Shown in pieces: positions 7,283-14,680 of a stretch of DNA of 15,508 nucleotides. Position 1 is the first letter of the stretch; each line of letters opens with the position of its first letter. Origin of the DNA: Phycisphaerae bacterium (lineage in GTDB: Bacteria; Planctomycetota; Phycisphaerae; UBA1845; PWPN01); the NCBI GenBank assembly GCA_003557125.1, contig PWPN01000160.1, positions 1-15,508 on the forward strand, in the 5' to 3' direction. Position numbers and translations under genes: made by a program. The notes beneath the pieces were generated by a model, which was not told the DNA's origin, ran no database searches, and worked only from the letters and a program-made list of their open reading frames with translations.

Positions 7283-7672
7283 GGGATGTCCTCCCTGTCA
7301 GGGCCGCCGATTACCTTAACCCGGGGGCAATGTCGATTCTGCTGTCCTCTCAAGGGGCAATGGGCGGCTATCAATTATCAAAAATTGTTCCAATGGGATG
7401 ATAGTTCCGTTAACGGGATGAGGCCAAGGCGGGTCGGTGAACTGAAATCCTTTCGTATTATCGGGCGTCAGGGCTGCTGCCGCCATTTCGCGGTATGCGA
7501 AGATGGCGCCAAGCCCGTTGAGCAGGAGCCATGAAGAGTTTATTGCTTCTGGCGATTTTTCGCATTGCCCATTCGGTACGACAGCCGGCCATGATGGATA
7601 ACTCCCTGCCGTCACTTTCGATTTCAGCTGCTGCTGTTCAAGAGCAGGGGAGAACGGGCAGGAAATGATCGC
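7283..7672. other. 390-bp gap without a convincing gene; lower GC, one strong hairpin
   Basis: This gap separates the AsmA-like gene from the protease gene. It is visibly more AT-rich than its neighbours and should hold the protease-operon promoter on the minus strand; an AT-rich patch (7370-7390, GATAAT on the minus strand) is a possible -10 box, but I find no good -35. It also contains a perfect palindrome CCGTTAACGG (7407-7416) and an 11-bp hairpin (7481-7508). A 99-codon open frame on the minus strand (7316-7615) shows no recognisable family and no Shine-Dalgarno site, so I do not call it a gene. Confidence 0.5.
7481..7508. repeat. 11-bp inverted repeat (hairpin)
   Basis: CGCCATTTCGC (7481-7491) pairs with GCGAAGATGGCG (7497-7508) around the loop GGTAT, with one bulged G at 7502. 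It lies about 165 bases beyond the stop of the AsmA-like gene in that gene's direction. No T tract follows on either strand. Confidence 0.5.
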
Positions 7673-10600
7673 TCATCGTTCGCGGCGTTCGCGGCGGAGG
7701 AGTTCTTCGAGGGCACGCTCGACAGCCCTGCCGGCTGCCCGTTCCACGGCTTCGGCGACCTGTTTGCGAAGATCGACGCGGCCCAGGTCCAGATGCGGGT
7801 TATCCCGCGTGCCGCCGATCGGGATGTCCGCGTGCGTACCGGCCAATATTTCCAGTGCCTGGAGAGGGACACCCCTTATGCCGACACGGCGCACGAGCTC
7901 CGCACCGACCGGCACGGAGACGACAAGATCGACCGTGTCATCGAAGCCGACAGAGCCGCGGAAACGCAAATCGAAATCATCGGGAAACGTCAATGAGAAA
8001 TGGTCGTAGTGAAGGCGGCCGTCCTTGAGCTCGAAATCGACCGCACTGGCGCGTACACGATAACCTTCCTCTCTGCGGGCCGCCACGCCCGCTAGGGTGA
8101 GCAGTTCCATGAGCATTGGATTCGGGCCGATTCGAAGATCCGAAAGGTCGAGTCGGCCACTGCCCGAGCCGCGTTCCTGGATCACTTGGTCGAGCGGGAT
8201 GGCTACGTCCTGCACGGTCATGTTCAACCGACCCGAGAGATGCGACGTATGCATGAAAATCGGGTTTAACCGGCTTAAGAACTTGTTGCCCAGCTCGCGC
8301 GAAAGGGGCACGTCTTCCACAACGTGGTTCTCGCCCGGTATCGTGAGCAAAGGTTCTTCCGGTGCGAAGTCGACGCCCCCGACGATGTGGATCTGCCCGT
8401 CTCTCGAGGCGACCGTGGTACGCGGCACGGTCAGGCGCCCCTCGCTCAGCTCGGGACGGAGCGTCGCCTCAGCCACTTCCATGCCGAAGAGGTTCGCCCC
8501 CGCCCAGCCAAACTCGAACCCTGCCTGGACCTCACGAAAAGCGGGCTGGGCATCGGGCACGTTGGCGGGCCCGTGGATCGTGATCGGGCCCGAACTTCTG
8601 CCCGATACGGAGATATTCTCGACCGTCGCCGGCGCCATCTCATGCAGCAGCCGGGTCAATTCCGACCATGTCGCCTCGTAGTGACCTTCCAAATGCAGGA
8701 CGCGTCGCGTGTCGTACTCCTCCACACGGCCGGCCAGCTGAAAGGACAAAGGCGAAGAGGTCAGATCGCATTGCGCCAATGTCAGCAGGTTCTGTTGCGT
8801 GTCGAGTGTCAGATCATAGACCCATTCCACCTGTTCTCCGCGATCTTCGGCAGTGCCGGGTATTCGGAACTGGTCGATTCGGCCTTGACCCGTAATCGCG
8901 ACCGTGTCGGCGCGGGCCTCGGCCTGGGCGACGAAGTGCAGTCGACCTTCGATCTCCGGATCTCTTTCCTGGCGGTTGATACGCGCCAGCGCCGAAAGAC
9001 TCGAGGCCAGATCGGCCGACCCCTCCGCCTCGCCTTGCAGCGTCGAAGCGTTGCCCGGCTGCCATCGGACGTTGCGGATATCGACACTGCCTGCTTGATT
9101 TTGCACCTGGGCGCTGGCCAGATGCAGGCCGCCGTTCCCGGGCTCAAAGGAGAGCTCGGACCAATCGATGGAGGTTTCGCCTTCGGCAAGCGGTTGCTCG
9201 TCGACCCTCAACTCCGAGGCTCGCAGTTGACCTTCAGAGGTGAACGGCTGGCCTCCAGCTTCACGGTTGAAGACGGCCCGGCCCGTAAACGCGCCGGCGT
9301 ATCGTCCCACGTCCGGCCCTGCCAGCGGGGCGGCCAGGCTCGCCAGCAAGGCCAGTTGTCCGTGGGGTATGTTCATTTCCGCGCGAAGACTCTCGTCACG
9401 CAGGTTGTAAAAGCCGGTACCCTCGATCGATAGATCCTGGCCGGCATCGACGGTGAGCCGCTCGACGGTCCAGAGGGTGGCCTGCTGATCCTCCAGCGTA
9501 ATCGTGCCTGAGTGCTCGATTCGCTGCCGGGGAACCCGGACCTCGATCCCATCAATCGTGTAGCTCCACTCGATGTTCGCTTGAAACAGGATGTCGATGT
9601 ACTGTTCCTCCCGACGGCTGGCTTCGAGTTCCGCATCGAGTTGGCCGGCCAGATCGGTAGCTCCCAGTTCGAAGATTTGACCCACTTCCTCTTGCAGGAC
9701 AGCCAGATCGCTTTGAAAGGTGACGTTCATGCTCTCGACGGTTCCGCTGCCGCTCAGCCGGGCAAAGCTCGCCTCCATTTCGAGCTGGCGTATATGCAGC
9801 CCTTCGTCCTGTTCGATACCGGCCTGGATATTGGCTGCGATCGGGCTGATACGCGTCTCACGTCCGCCGCCAACGGCCGCGACGTCCCGGATGGACAGAA
9901 CGCCTGTGAGGGAGGGGTACTGGCCGCCGCGGATCGTGAATTCAGAGATTTCGAGCGTCCCGGCCGTCAGTTCCTGATCCTCACGGATGTGGAGCATTTC
10001 GGGCACTGCCTGGCCGAGCTTGGCCAGGTCGATGGTGGATTGGCCCTCCATTGTGAAATCCGGCCACATCACGGACTCGCCGGCCAGCAGGCCTCGGACG
10101 AACCGGTCGCGTGAAAATTCGACGGGCTCCTCGCCGGGGACATAGCGGAACGACGACTGCATCACGCCCATATCGCCCTCGAGCGTCGAATTTCCCGTCC
10201 ACTCTTCGGGCGTGCCGTGGACGGTGGCTTCCATGCGTGCGTTGATCGGAGCGGCGTCGGCGGCAGCGCGTTCGGCACTCTGGACGTCGGCCACGTCGAT
10301 CACGAGTTGCGTCTGCGTCTGGCCCGGCTCGAACGTGCCATCGAGCGTGACGGAGGCGGTTCCTTGAAGTTCCGCTTCATGGCCCGCCAGCCTGGCCAGT
10401 GGCGCCAGCGCGATCCGTCCTTCCTCGGTCTGCAAGTCGACTTGGCCGGAGGCGTTCAGGGGGTCGAACCGTCCTTCGGGAAACATATCCCTTATGTTCG
10501 CTTCGCTCACGATGCGTGCCCCGTCCTGCGTGCGCATCGTCCAGGAGCTTGTGATTTCATTGAAGGTTTTCAGGTCGACTTGGCCGTTGATCTGATCGAT

Positions 10601-11161
10601 CTGGTAGCTTGATTCATCGAGCCGGACGAACCGGAAAGTCCCGTCCTCGATGCGGATTTCACCGTGGGCGTCCTTCAGATGGCCGATCGAGAAGTCTTTT
10701 TCGACTTCGAATTCGCCCGGCTCGGGACTTTCATAAATGACGATTTCGGGCGATTCGATCACGATTCTCGTAAAATGTTCGTACCGTCGAAAGAGACGCC
10801 AAAGACCGACGGGCGTGTCGGCGCGTGCCATTCGGACCACGTCGCGGTTCTGGTCGTCCTCGATCCGGAACGCAAGGACGGAGATAGGGCCCGCCCAGCT
10901 CAGTTCGAGCCTGTCCGCATGGATATCCCCGTCGACGTAGCCGCTGGCTACGGACAGGAGCCACCGTGTTCCGGTCGGAGTCGATAAAAATCGCGGTGCC
11001 AGGAGGATGCAGATCACGAGAATGAGCAGGATGACCCCTCCGACGATACCCCACGCTCTGCCCCGATGCCTGGAGGGCGATGCCCGGGCGTGTTCGTCCG
11101 TGGGGGTGCGTTCCGGTGGGGGGGCGTTTCGATTTTCCGGTGGGTCAAGGGGCTGAGCCAT
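7673..11161 (-). CDS. AsmA/TamB-like large envelope protein
   Basis: A protein of about 1162 residues. A polar, proline-rich cytoplasmic head (about 1-35) is followed by one membrane helix (about 37-57, GIVGGVILLILVICILLA), then more than 1,000 residues of repeating beta-strand sequence outside the cytoplasm. The strands carry motifs typical of AsmA-like proteins: VDGDIHADRLELSW near the start and many 'G.g.idL..L' repeats; the C-terminus has the AsmA-like FRGSVGFDDTVDLVVSVPVG and GTRDNPHLDL, then a short charged helix. Relatives (AsmA, YhdP, TamB) form long grooved bridges that carry lipid between membranes; that role here is inference. Two start codons compete: GGAGG (11170-11174, minus strand) is 2 bases from ATG 11167 but 8 bases from ATG 11161, so I prefer 11161. 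The gene is transcribed divergently from thrS. Confidence 0.82.
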   Translation of the reverse strand: MAQPLDPPENRNAPPPERTPTDEHARASPSRHRGRAWGIVGGVILLILVICILLAPRFLSTPTGTRWLLSVASGYVDGDIHADRLELSWAGPISVLAFRIEDDQNRDVVRMARADTPVGLWRLFRRYEHFTRIVIESPEIVIYESPEPGEFEVEKDFSIGHLKDAHGEIRIEDGTFRFVRLDESSYQIDQINGQVDLKTFNEITSSWTMRTQDGARIVSEANIRDMFPEGRFDPLNASGQVDLQTEEGRIALAPLARLAGHEAELQGTASVTLDGTFEPGQTQTQLVIDVADVQSAERAAADAAPINARMEATVHGTPEEWTGNSTLEGDMGVMQSSFRYVPGEEPVEFSRDRFVRGLLAGESVMWPDFTMEGQSTIDLAKLGQAVPEMLHIREDQELTAGTLEISEFTIRGGQYPSLTGVLSIRDVAAVGGGRETRISPIAANIQAGIEQDEGLHIRQLEMEASFARLSGSGTVESMNVTFQSDLAVLQEEVGQIFELGATDLAGQLDAELEASRREEQYIDILFQANIEWSYTIDGIEVRVPRQRIEHSGTITLEDQQATLWTVERLTVDAGQDLSIEGTGFYNLRDESLRAEMNIPHGQLALLASLAAPLAGPDVGRYAGAFTGRAVFNREAGGQPFTSEGQLRASELRVDEQPLAEGETSIDWSELSFEPGNGGLHLASAQVQNQAGSVDIRNVRWQPGNASTLQGEAEGSADLASSLSALARINRQERDPEIEGRLHFVAQAEARADTVAITGQGRIDQFRIPGTAEDRGEQVEWVYDLTLDTQQNLLTLAQCDLTSSPLSFQLAGRVEEYDTRRVLHLEGHYEATWSELTRLLHEMAPATVENISVSGRSSGPITIHGPANVPDAQPAFREVQAGFEFGWAGANLFGMEVAEATLRPELSEGRLTVPRTTVASRDGQIHIVGGVDFAPEEPLLTIPGENHVVEDVPLSRELGNKFLSRLNPIFMHTSHLSGRLNMTVQDVAIPLDQVIQERGSGSGRLDLSDLRIGPNPMLMELLTLAGVAARREEGYRVRASAVDFELKDGRLHYDHFSLTFPDDFDLRFRGSVGFDDTVDLVVSVPVGAELVRRVGIRGVPLQALEILAGTHADIPIGGTRDNPHLDLGRVDLRKQVAEAVERAAGRAVERALEELLRRERRER

Positions 11162-11167
11162 CGTCAT

Positions 11168-11515
11168 AACCTCCGGGTAGAGTAGTGTTCCGGGTGTCCG
11201 TTGTTCCGGATGGAATTGTAGCCTGCGGGGTCAACGCGAGGCTATGGCTCCCCCATCGATTGCCCGGTGCTTGACCGGTGTTTGCGTGCCGGTATTCTAA
11301 AGGGTGTGCGAATTGTATGATCCGTATGTATGACGACACTGTCACCTGAGACGCGCACGGTACGTTGAGGCGAGGTCGTCTCGTGTAGACGGCGGGGCGG
11401 AGACGCGGGTGCGATCGGGCGTGGGGAGTGTCGTTTATGCGAAAAAGGGGCTTTGGAGCGACAGGAGCACCGTTTAAACGGCTGGGATATTGCAAGCAGG
11501 GCACAGCATCGGAAC
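11168..11515. other. Divergent intergenic region between the AsmA-like gene and thrS
   Basis: These 348 bp hold no credible gene. They contain the AsmA-like gene's ribosome site, a possible minus-strand -10 box TACAAT (reverse of 11215-11220) without a good -35, an inverted repeat TAGCCT/AGGCTA (11219-11224/11239-11244), the thrS promoter candidate, and a thrS leader of about 210 bases. The leader can form CGAG-GTCGT-CTCG (11371-11383) and holds a perfect palindrome CCGTTTAAACGG (11470-11481). No T-box motif is visible. Confidence 0.55.
11271..11298 (+). promoter_or_regulatory. Putative sigma70-type promoter of thrS
   Basis: TTGACC (11271-11276, five of six matches to TTGACA), a 16-base spacer, then TATTCT (11293-11298, four of six matches). 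Transcription would start near 11305, about 210 bases before the thrS ATG. The spacer edges carry the inverted repeat ACCGG (11274-11278) and CCGGT (11289-11293), which could be a regulator site overlapping both promoter boxes. Confidence 0.5.
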
Positions 11516-13684
11516 ATGCCAAGTATCAAATTACCTGACGGCAAAGTGCTTGAAGTCGCATCGAGTGCGACTGTAGCGGATGTGGCTGCGACCATCGGCC
11601 CGCGCCTCGCCAAGGCGGCAGTGGCCGGCAAGGTGAACGGGCAGCTGGTCGATCTGCGGACACCGGTTCAAGACGGTGACACTGTCGAGATCGTGACGCT
11701 CAAGGCCGACGATCCCGACGCGCTCCATGTCCTGCGCCATAGTGCCGCCCATGTGATGGCCCAGGCTATCTGTGAGCTGTTCCCGGACACCCAGCTCGTC
11801 TACGGGCCGCCGGTCGACGACGGTTTCTACTACGATATCGACCTGGATCGGCCGTTGACGCCCGAGGATTTTCCAGCCATCGAGGCGCGGATGGCCGAGA
11901 TCGTCCAGGCCGACCGCCCCTTCACCCGCCTGACGATGAATCGCGATGAGGGTCTCGAGAAAGTCCGGGCCGAGGGCAGCCGTTATAAGATCGACAATGC
12001 CGAGCGGGCCAACGGGGACTTGAGCTTTTACGTTACCGAAACCGAATCCGGTCCCGATTTCGAGGATCTCTGCCGCGGGCCGCACCTTCCGAGCACCGGA
12101 AAAATCGGTGCATTCAAGCTGATGCAGGTCAGCGGTGCGTACTACCGGGGCGATCAGGACGACAAGCAGCTCCAGCGCGTTTACGGGACAGCCTGGCCGA
12201 CCCGCAAGGATCTCGCTGCCTATCTGCAGCGGCTCGAGGAGGCCAGGAAACGCGACCACCGGAAAATCGGCCAGGAGCTCAATCTGTTCGTCATCGACGC
12301 GCAGGTCGGCAGCGGCCTGGTCCTCTGGAAGCCGCGCGGGGCTGTCCTTCGACGTGAACTCGAGCAATTGATGAGCCACGAGCTCCGTCAGGCCGGCTAC
12401 GAAAACGTCTATACGCCTCATATTGGACGACTAAGCCTCTACCGGGCGAGCGGCCACTTCCCGTACTACAAGGAATCGCAATTCCCGGCCATGTTCGAAA
12501 GCGATCGGGCGGCCCTGCTGAACGAGCTCTGGGAAGCGGCTGTCGCGCGTGGTGAAGGGCCGGAAATGACCGCCGAGGAGCGCGCGGTCCTCGACAAAAT
12601 CGAGCGGAACTGCCCTGCACTCCATCAGGATCTGACCGCGGAAACAGGTCGCCGCTACGCCGAGCATGGGCCGGCAGAACCCAATATCAAGCTTCTCCGG
12701 GGGCTGCTGGAACAGGCGGACGGCTACCTGCTTCGACCGATGAACTGTCCGCACCACATCCGGATCTACACCTCGGAGCCGCGCAGCTACCGGGATTTGC
12801 CCGTCCGCCTGGCGGAGTTTGGGACGGTTTACCGTCAGGAGCAATCCGGTGAGCTATCCGGTCTGACGCGGGTGAGAGGTTTCACCCAAGACGATGCGCA
12901 TATTTTCTGTCGGCCCGATCAGTTGCTCGATGAGGTCGCGGGGTGCGTGAATCTGACACGTAAGGTGTTGGATTTATTAGAGTTGCGAGATTATGAGGTT
13001 CGGGTCAGTCTTCGTGAGCCGGGCAGCGACAAGTACGTCGGAAGCGATGAAAACTGGGTCCTGGCCGAGCAGGCAGTGCGGTCCGCCGTGGCGGCATCGG
13101 GGATGGCCAGCACCGAAGCCGTCGGCGAAGCGGCCTTTTACGGGCCGAAAATCGACTTTGTCGTCCGGGACTGCATCGGCCGACAGTGGCAGCTCGGGAC
13201 GGTTCAGGTAGACTATAACCTGCCGGAGCGATTCGACTTAAGCTACATTGGTTCCGACAACGCGTCGCATCGGCCGGTCATGATCCACCGTGCCCCGTTC
13301 GGAAGTCTCGAACGGTTTGTGGGCATCCTGATCGAGCATTTTGCGGGGGCATTTCCGCTGTGGCTGGCCCCTGTGCAGGTGGTGGTGGCCTCGATCAGCC
13401 AGAAGAGTGCCGACTATGCCACGTCGGTCCGGGATCGGCTGGCTGAGGCTGGGCTGCGGGTTGAATTGGATGTGACTGCCGAGAAAATCGGTCCCAAGAA
13501 GCATGCGGCCCGTCGTCAGAAGGTTCCCTATATACTTGTGGTTGGGGAGCAGGAGGCGAGCCAGCAGAGCGTGAACGTCAACGACCGGTCCGGTAAAATG
13601 CTGGTCACCGAGCCCGTCGAGGCGTTCCTTGCCCGGTGCCGTGAAGAGATCGCGAATCGCTCGGGCGCCTGTACCGAGGCTTGA
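11516..13684 (+). CDS. thrS: Threonyl-tRNA synthetase
   Basis: Charges tRNA-Thr with threonine in the cytoplasm (722 residues). The ATG 11516 start aligns MPSIKLPDGK with the N-terminus of E. coli ThrRS; an upstream TTG at 11453 would add 21 unrelated residues. Domains: TGS (1-62); editing domain (about 65-225) with HSAAH (75-79) and CRGPH (186-190); class II catalytic core (about 245-610); anticodon-binding domain (about 615-715). The three zinc ligands are present: C411 in RPMNCPHH, H462 in FTQDDAHIF, and H591 in MIHRA. Motif 2 is around 425-440 (YRDLP..LAEFGTVYR). Compared with E. coli there are about 65 extra residues inside the core (about 327-404), just before MNCP. No strong Shine-Dalgarno site precedes the ATG. 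It is followed by infC, the usual bacterial neighbour. Confidence 0.97.
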   Translation: MPSIKLPDGKVLEVASSATVADVAATIGPRLAKAAVAGKVNGQLVDLRTPVQDGDTVEIVTLKADDPDALHVLRHSAAHVMAQAICELFPDTQLVYGPPVDDGFYYDIDLDRPLTPEDFPAIEARMAEIVQADRPFTRLTMNRDEGLEKVRAEGSRYKIDNAERANGDLSFYVTETESGPDFEDLCRGPHLPSTGKIGAFKLMQVSGAYYRGDQDDKQLQRVYGTAWPTRKDLAAYLQRLEEARKRDHRKIGQELNLFVIDAQVGSGLVLWKPRGAVLRRELEQLMSHELRQAGYENVYTPHIGRLSLYRASGHFPYYKESQFPAMFESDRAALLNELWEAAVARGEGPEMTAEERAVLDKIERNCPALHQDLTAETGRRYAEHGPAEPNIKLLRGLLEQADGYLLRPMNCPHHIRIYTSEPRSYRDLPVRLAEFGTVYRQEQSGELSGLTRVRGFTQDDAHIFCRPDQLLDEVAGCVNLTRKVLDLLELRDYEVRVSLREPGSDKYVGSDENWVLAEQAVRSAVAASGMASTEAVGEAAFYGPKIDFVVRDCIGRQWQLGTVQVDYNLPERFDLSYIGSDNASHRPVMIHRAPFGSLERFVGILIEHFAGAFPLWLAPVQVVVASISQKSADYATSVRDRLAEAGLRVELDVTAEKIGPKKHAARRQKVPYILVVGEQEASQQSVNVNDRSGKMLVTEPVEAFLARCREEIANRSGACTEA

Positions 13685-13704
13685 CGAGCGTTGATGAATT
13701 CGGA

Positions 13705-13756
13705 GGCCGCGTGAGATTGGGCCGGTTGGTCGGCCCGACGCGGCTGAGGTTTTTTT
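13705..13756 (+). terminator. GC-rich two-part hairpin with T7 tract between thrS and infC
   Basis: GGCCGCGT (13705-13712) pairs with ACGCGGCT (13738-13745; one G-U), and inside it GGGCCG (13719-13724) pairs with CGGCCC (13731-13736) around GTTGGT. After five bases (TGAGG) comes a run of seven T (13750-13756). It begins 21 bases after the thrS stop. It looks like an intrinsic terminator or attenuator, though the gap between stem and T run may make it leaky. Confidence 0.6.
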
Positions 13757-13770
13757 AGTCGTGTTGTAGA

Positions 13771-13775
13771 GAGGG
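13771..13775 (+). promoter_or_regulatory. Shine-Dalgarno site deciding the infC start
   Basis: GAGGG ends 9 bases before the ATC at 13785. It is the only good ribosome site between the upstream in-frame TAG (13767-13769) and the conserved IF3 N-terminus, so it supports initiation at ATC. A later ATT (13794) would be 18 bases away. Confidence 0.55.
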
Positions 13776-13784
13776 TTATCAGCC

Positions 13785-14291
13785 ATCGCTCAGATTCATC
13801 GTTGTAACGACCAGATCCGGATATCTCCCGTCCGCCTGATCGACCAGGCCAACGAACAGTTGGGAATCGTACCGACCGACGAGGCGATGAAGCTCGCCCG
13901 TAATGCAGGCCTGGATCTCGTGGAGGTCGCGCCGAACGAAAGGCCACCGGTCTGCCGGATCATGGACTACGGGAAGTTCAAGTATTCCCAGAAGAAGCGC
14001 AAGCAGAAAAGCCACGAGCAGAAGCTCAAAGAGGTTCGCTTTCGCCCCGACATCGGCGACAATGACCGGAACATCAAGCTCAACAAGGCCATCGAGTTCC
14101 TCGACAAGGGGGACAAGGTGCAATTCACGATGCTGTTCCGTGGCCGGGAAAGGTTCCACCAGGACCTCGGCTACGAGATGTTCAAAGGGTTTCTCGATCA
14201 GTTGGGTGATAAGGTCAAAGTCGAGCGCCCGCCCCGAAGCGAAGGCAGAAGGCTCATCATGGTCCTGGCGCCGGGCCGCAAACTGCCGTGA
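13785..14291 (+). CDS. infC: Translation initiation factor IF-3, non-canonical ATC start
   Basis: IF-3 binds the 30S subunit, keeps subunits apart and checks the start codon and initiator tRNA. From ATC 13785 the protein is 168 residues, close to the usual 170-180. The N-domain has CNDQIR..PVRLID..NEQLGIVP (7-30) and the signature PPVCRIMDYGKFKY (54-67), followed by the lysine-rich linker; the C-domain has EVRFRP, FRGRE (118-122) and the end RRLIMVLAP. In-frame codons between the upstream TAG (13767-13769) and residue 26 include no ATG, GTG or TTG; starting at TTG 13860 would remove the conserved first 25 residues. An AUU start is well known for E. coli infC, where IF-3 represses its own rare start codon; the same logic probably applies here. 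It lies 100 bp behind thrS. rpmI and rplT do not follow. Confidence 0.95.
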   Translation: MAQIHRCNDQIRISPVRLIDQANEQLGIVPTDEAMKLARNAGLDLVEVAPNERPPVCRIMDYGKFKYSQKKRKQKSHEQKLKEVRFRPDIGDNDRNIKLNKAIEFLDKGDKVQFTMLFRGRERFHQDLGYEMFKGFLDQLGDKVKVERPPRSEGRRLIMVLAPGRKLP

Positions 14292-14306
14292 TACGGCAGA
14301 CTGCCG
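14283..14306 (+). repeat. Alternating inverted repeat across the infC stop codon
   Basis: CTGCCGT (14283-14289), ACGGCAG (14293-14299) and CTGCCG (14301-14306) alternate. The middle block can pair with either neighbour, so two hairpins exclude each other. The TGA stop (14289-14291) lies in the first hairpin. No T run follows directly, so it is at best a weak terminator. Confidence 0.5.
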
Positions 14307-14545
14307 GTGCGGGCGATCATGCTTTTGCAGTCATGACCTGCAGTGACCTGCATTGCAGAAGCAGGCTGTTGACGTCGCGCCTATGGCCTATGCTATGGAT
14401 CGCCTGAACTCGCGACTTGCGGTAGCGCCAGGACGCAGGGGCGAGTTTGGGAGACGATGTTCGTTCGGGAAAGGATCGACCTCTACAGCGGTCGAGCACA
14501 CCGAACCGCACACCCCGCCCATTCATAAAAACGCTCAATGCCCAT

Positions 14546-14575
14546 TTGTCGTCGATGGGGCATCTGTGTTACAGT
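14546..14575 (+). promoter_or_regulatory. Putative promoter of sat
   Basis: TTGTCG (14546-14551) and TACAGT (14570-14575) each match the sigma70 boxes at four of six positions, with an 18-base spacer. Transcription would begin near 14582, about 120 bases before the sat start. It is a modest match and one of few candidates in the gap. Confidence 0.35.
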
Positions 14576-14578
14576 GTA

Positions 14579-14595
14579 GTGCTTAATGTAAGCAC
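14579..14595 (+). promoter_or_regulatory. Perfect dyad at the predicted sat transcription start (operator candidate)
   Basis: GTGCTTA (14579-14585) and TAAGCAC (14589-14595) are exact inverted repeats around ATG. The site sits directly over the predicted transcription start, where a repressor would act. A further TTACA...TGTAA pair (14569-14573/14587-14591) overlaps it. The cognate regulator is unknown. Confidence 0.4.
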
Positions 14596-14656
14596 AGGTT
14601 CATGATCTGGTTGTGGGACCGCGCGTTCGAAAACCCCAGTGGTTTCATTGGGAATC

Positions 14657-14680
14657 GATCACCCTGGTTCCAGGCTGATC
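14657..14680 (+). promoter_or_regulatory. Leader hairpin just before the sat ribosome site
   Basis: GATCA (14657-14661) pairs with TGATC (14676-14680) and CCTGG (14663-14667) with CCAGG (14670-14674), with one C-C mismatch and a 2-base centre. It ends 11 bases before the AGGAG site (14692-14696). It could be a protein-binding dyad in DNA or an RNA hairpin affecting translation; it does not match a SAM riboswitch that I know. Confidence 0.4.

Noticed and set aside
6557..7534. Plus-strand open frame of about 325 codons opposite the site-2 protease gene
   Set aside because: The minus strand encodes HELGH, MDGG and CBS motifs. The plus-strand translation is low-complexity and charged, as expected for a shadow, and runs into an intergenic gap.
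7316..7615. 99-codon minus-strand frame as a small gene
   Set aside because: No ribosome site, no recognisable family, and it contains the 7481-7508 hairpin; kept only as a remark about the gap.
8324..9433. Plus-strand open frame of about 369 codons inside the AsmA-like gene
   Set aside because: It is the antisense of continuous AsmA-like beta-strand repeats and shows no family features or start signals.
11453..11515. Upstream TTG extension of thrS
   Set aside because: The 21 added residues do not match ThrRS, whereas ATG 11516 aligns exactly with the family's N-terminus.
11531..12421. Minus-strand open frame of about 296 codons within thrS
   Set aside because: thrS is certain on the plus strand with all catalytic motifs; this frame is its complement.
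12962..13012. Short AT-richer codon cluster in thrS (TTG GAT TTA TTA GAG TTG ...)
   Set aside because: The reading frame and ThrRS homology are unbroken through it, and a cluster of about 15 codons is too short to imply transfer or a programmed pause.
14353..14586. 77-codon plus-strand frame between infC and sat, tested as rpmI or another small gene
   Set aside because: It lacks the lysine/arginine-rich L35 pattern and a ribosome site, and overlaps the promoter candidate of sat.
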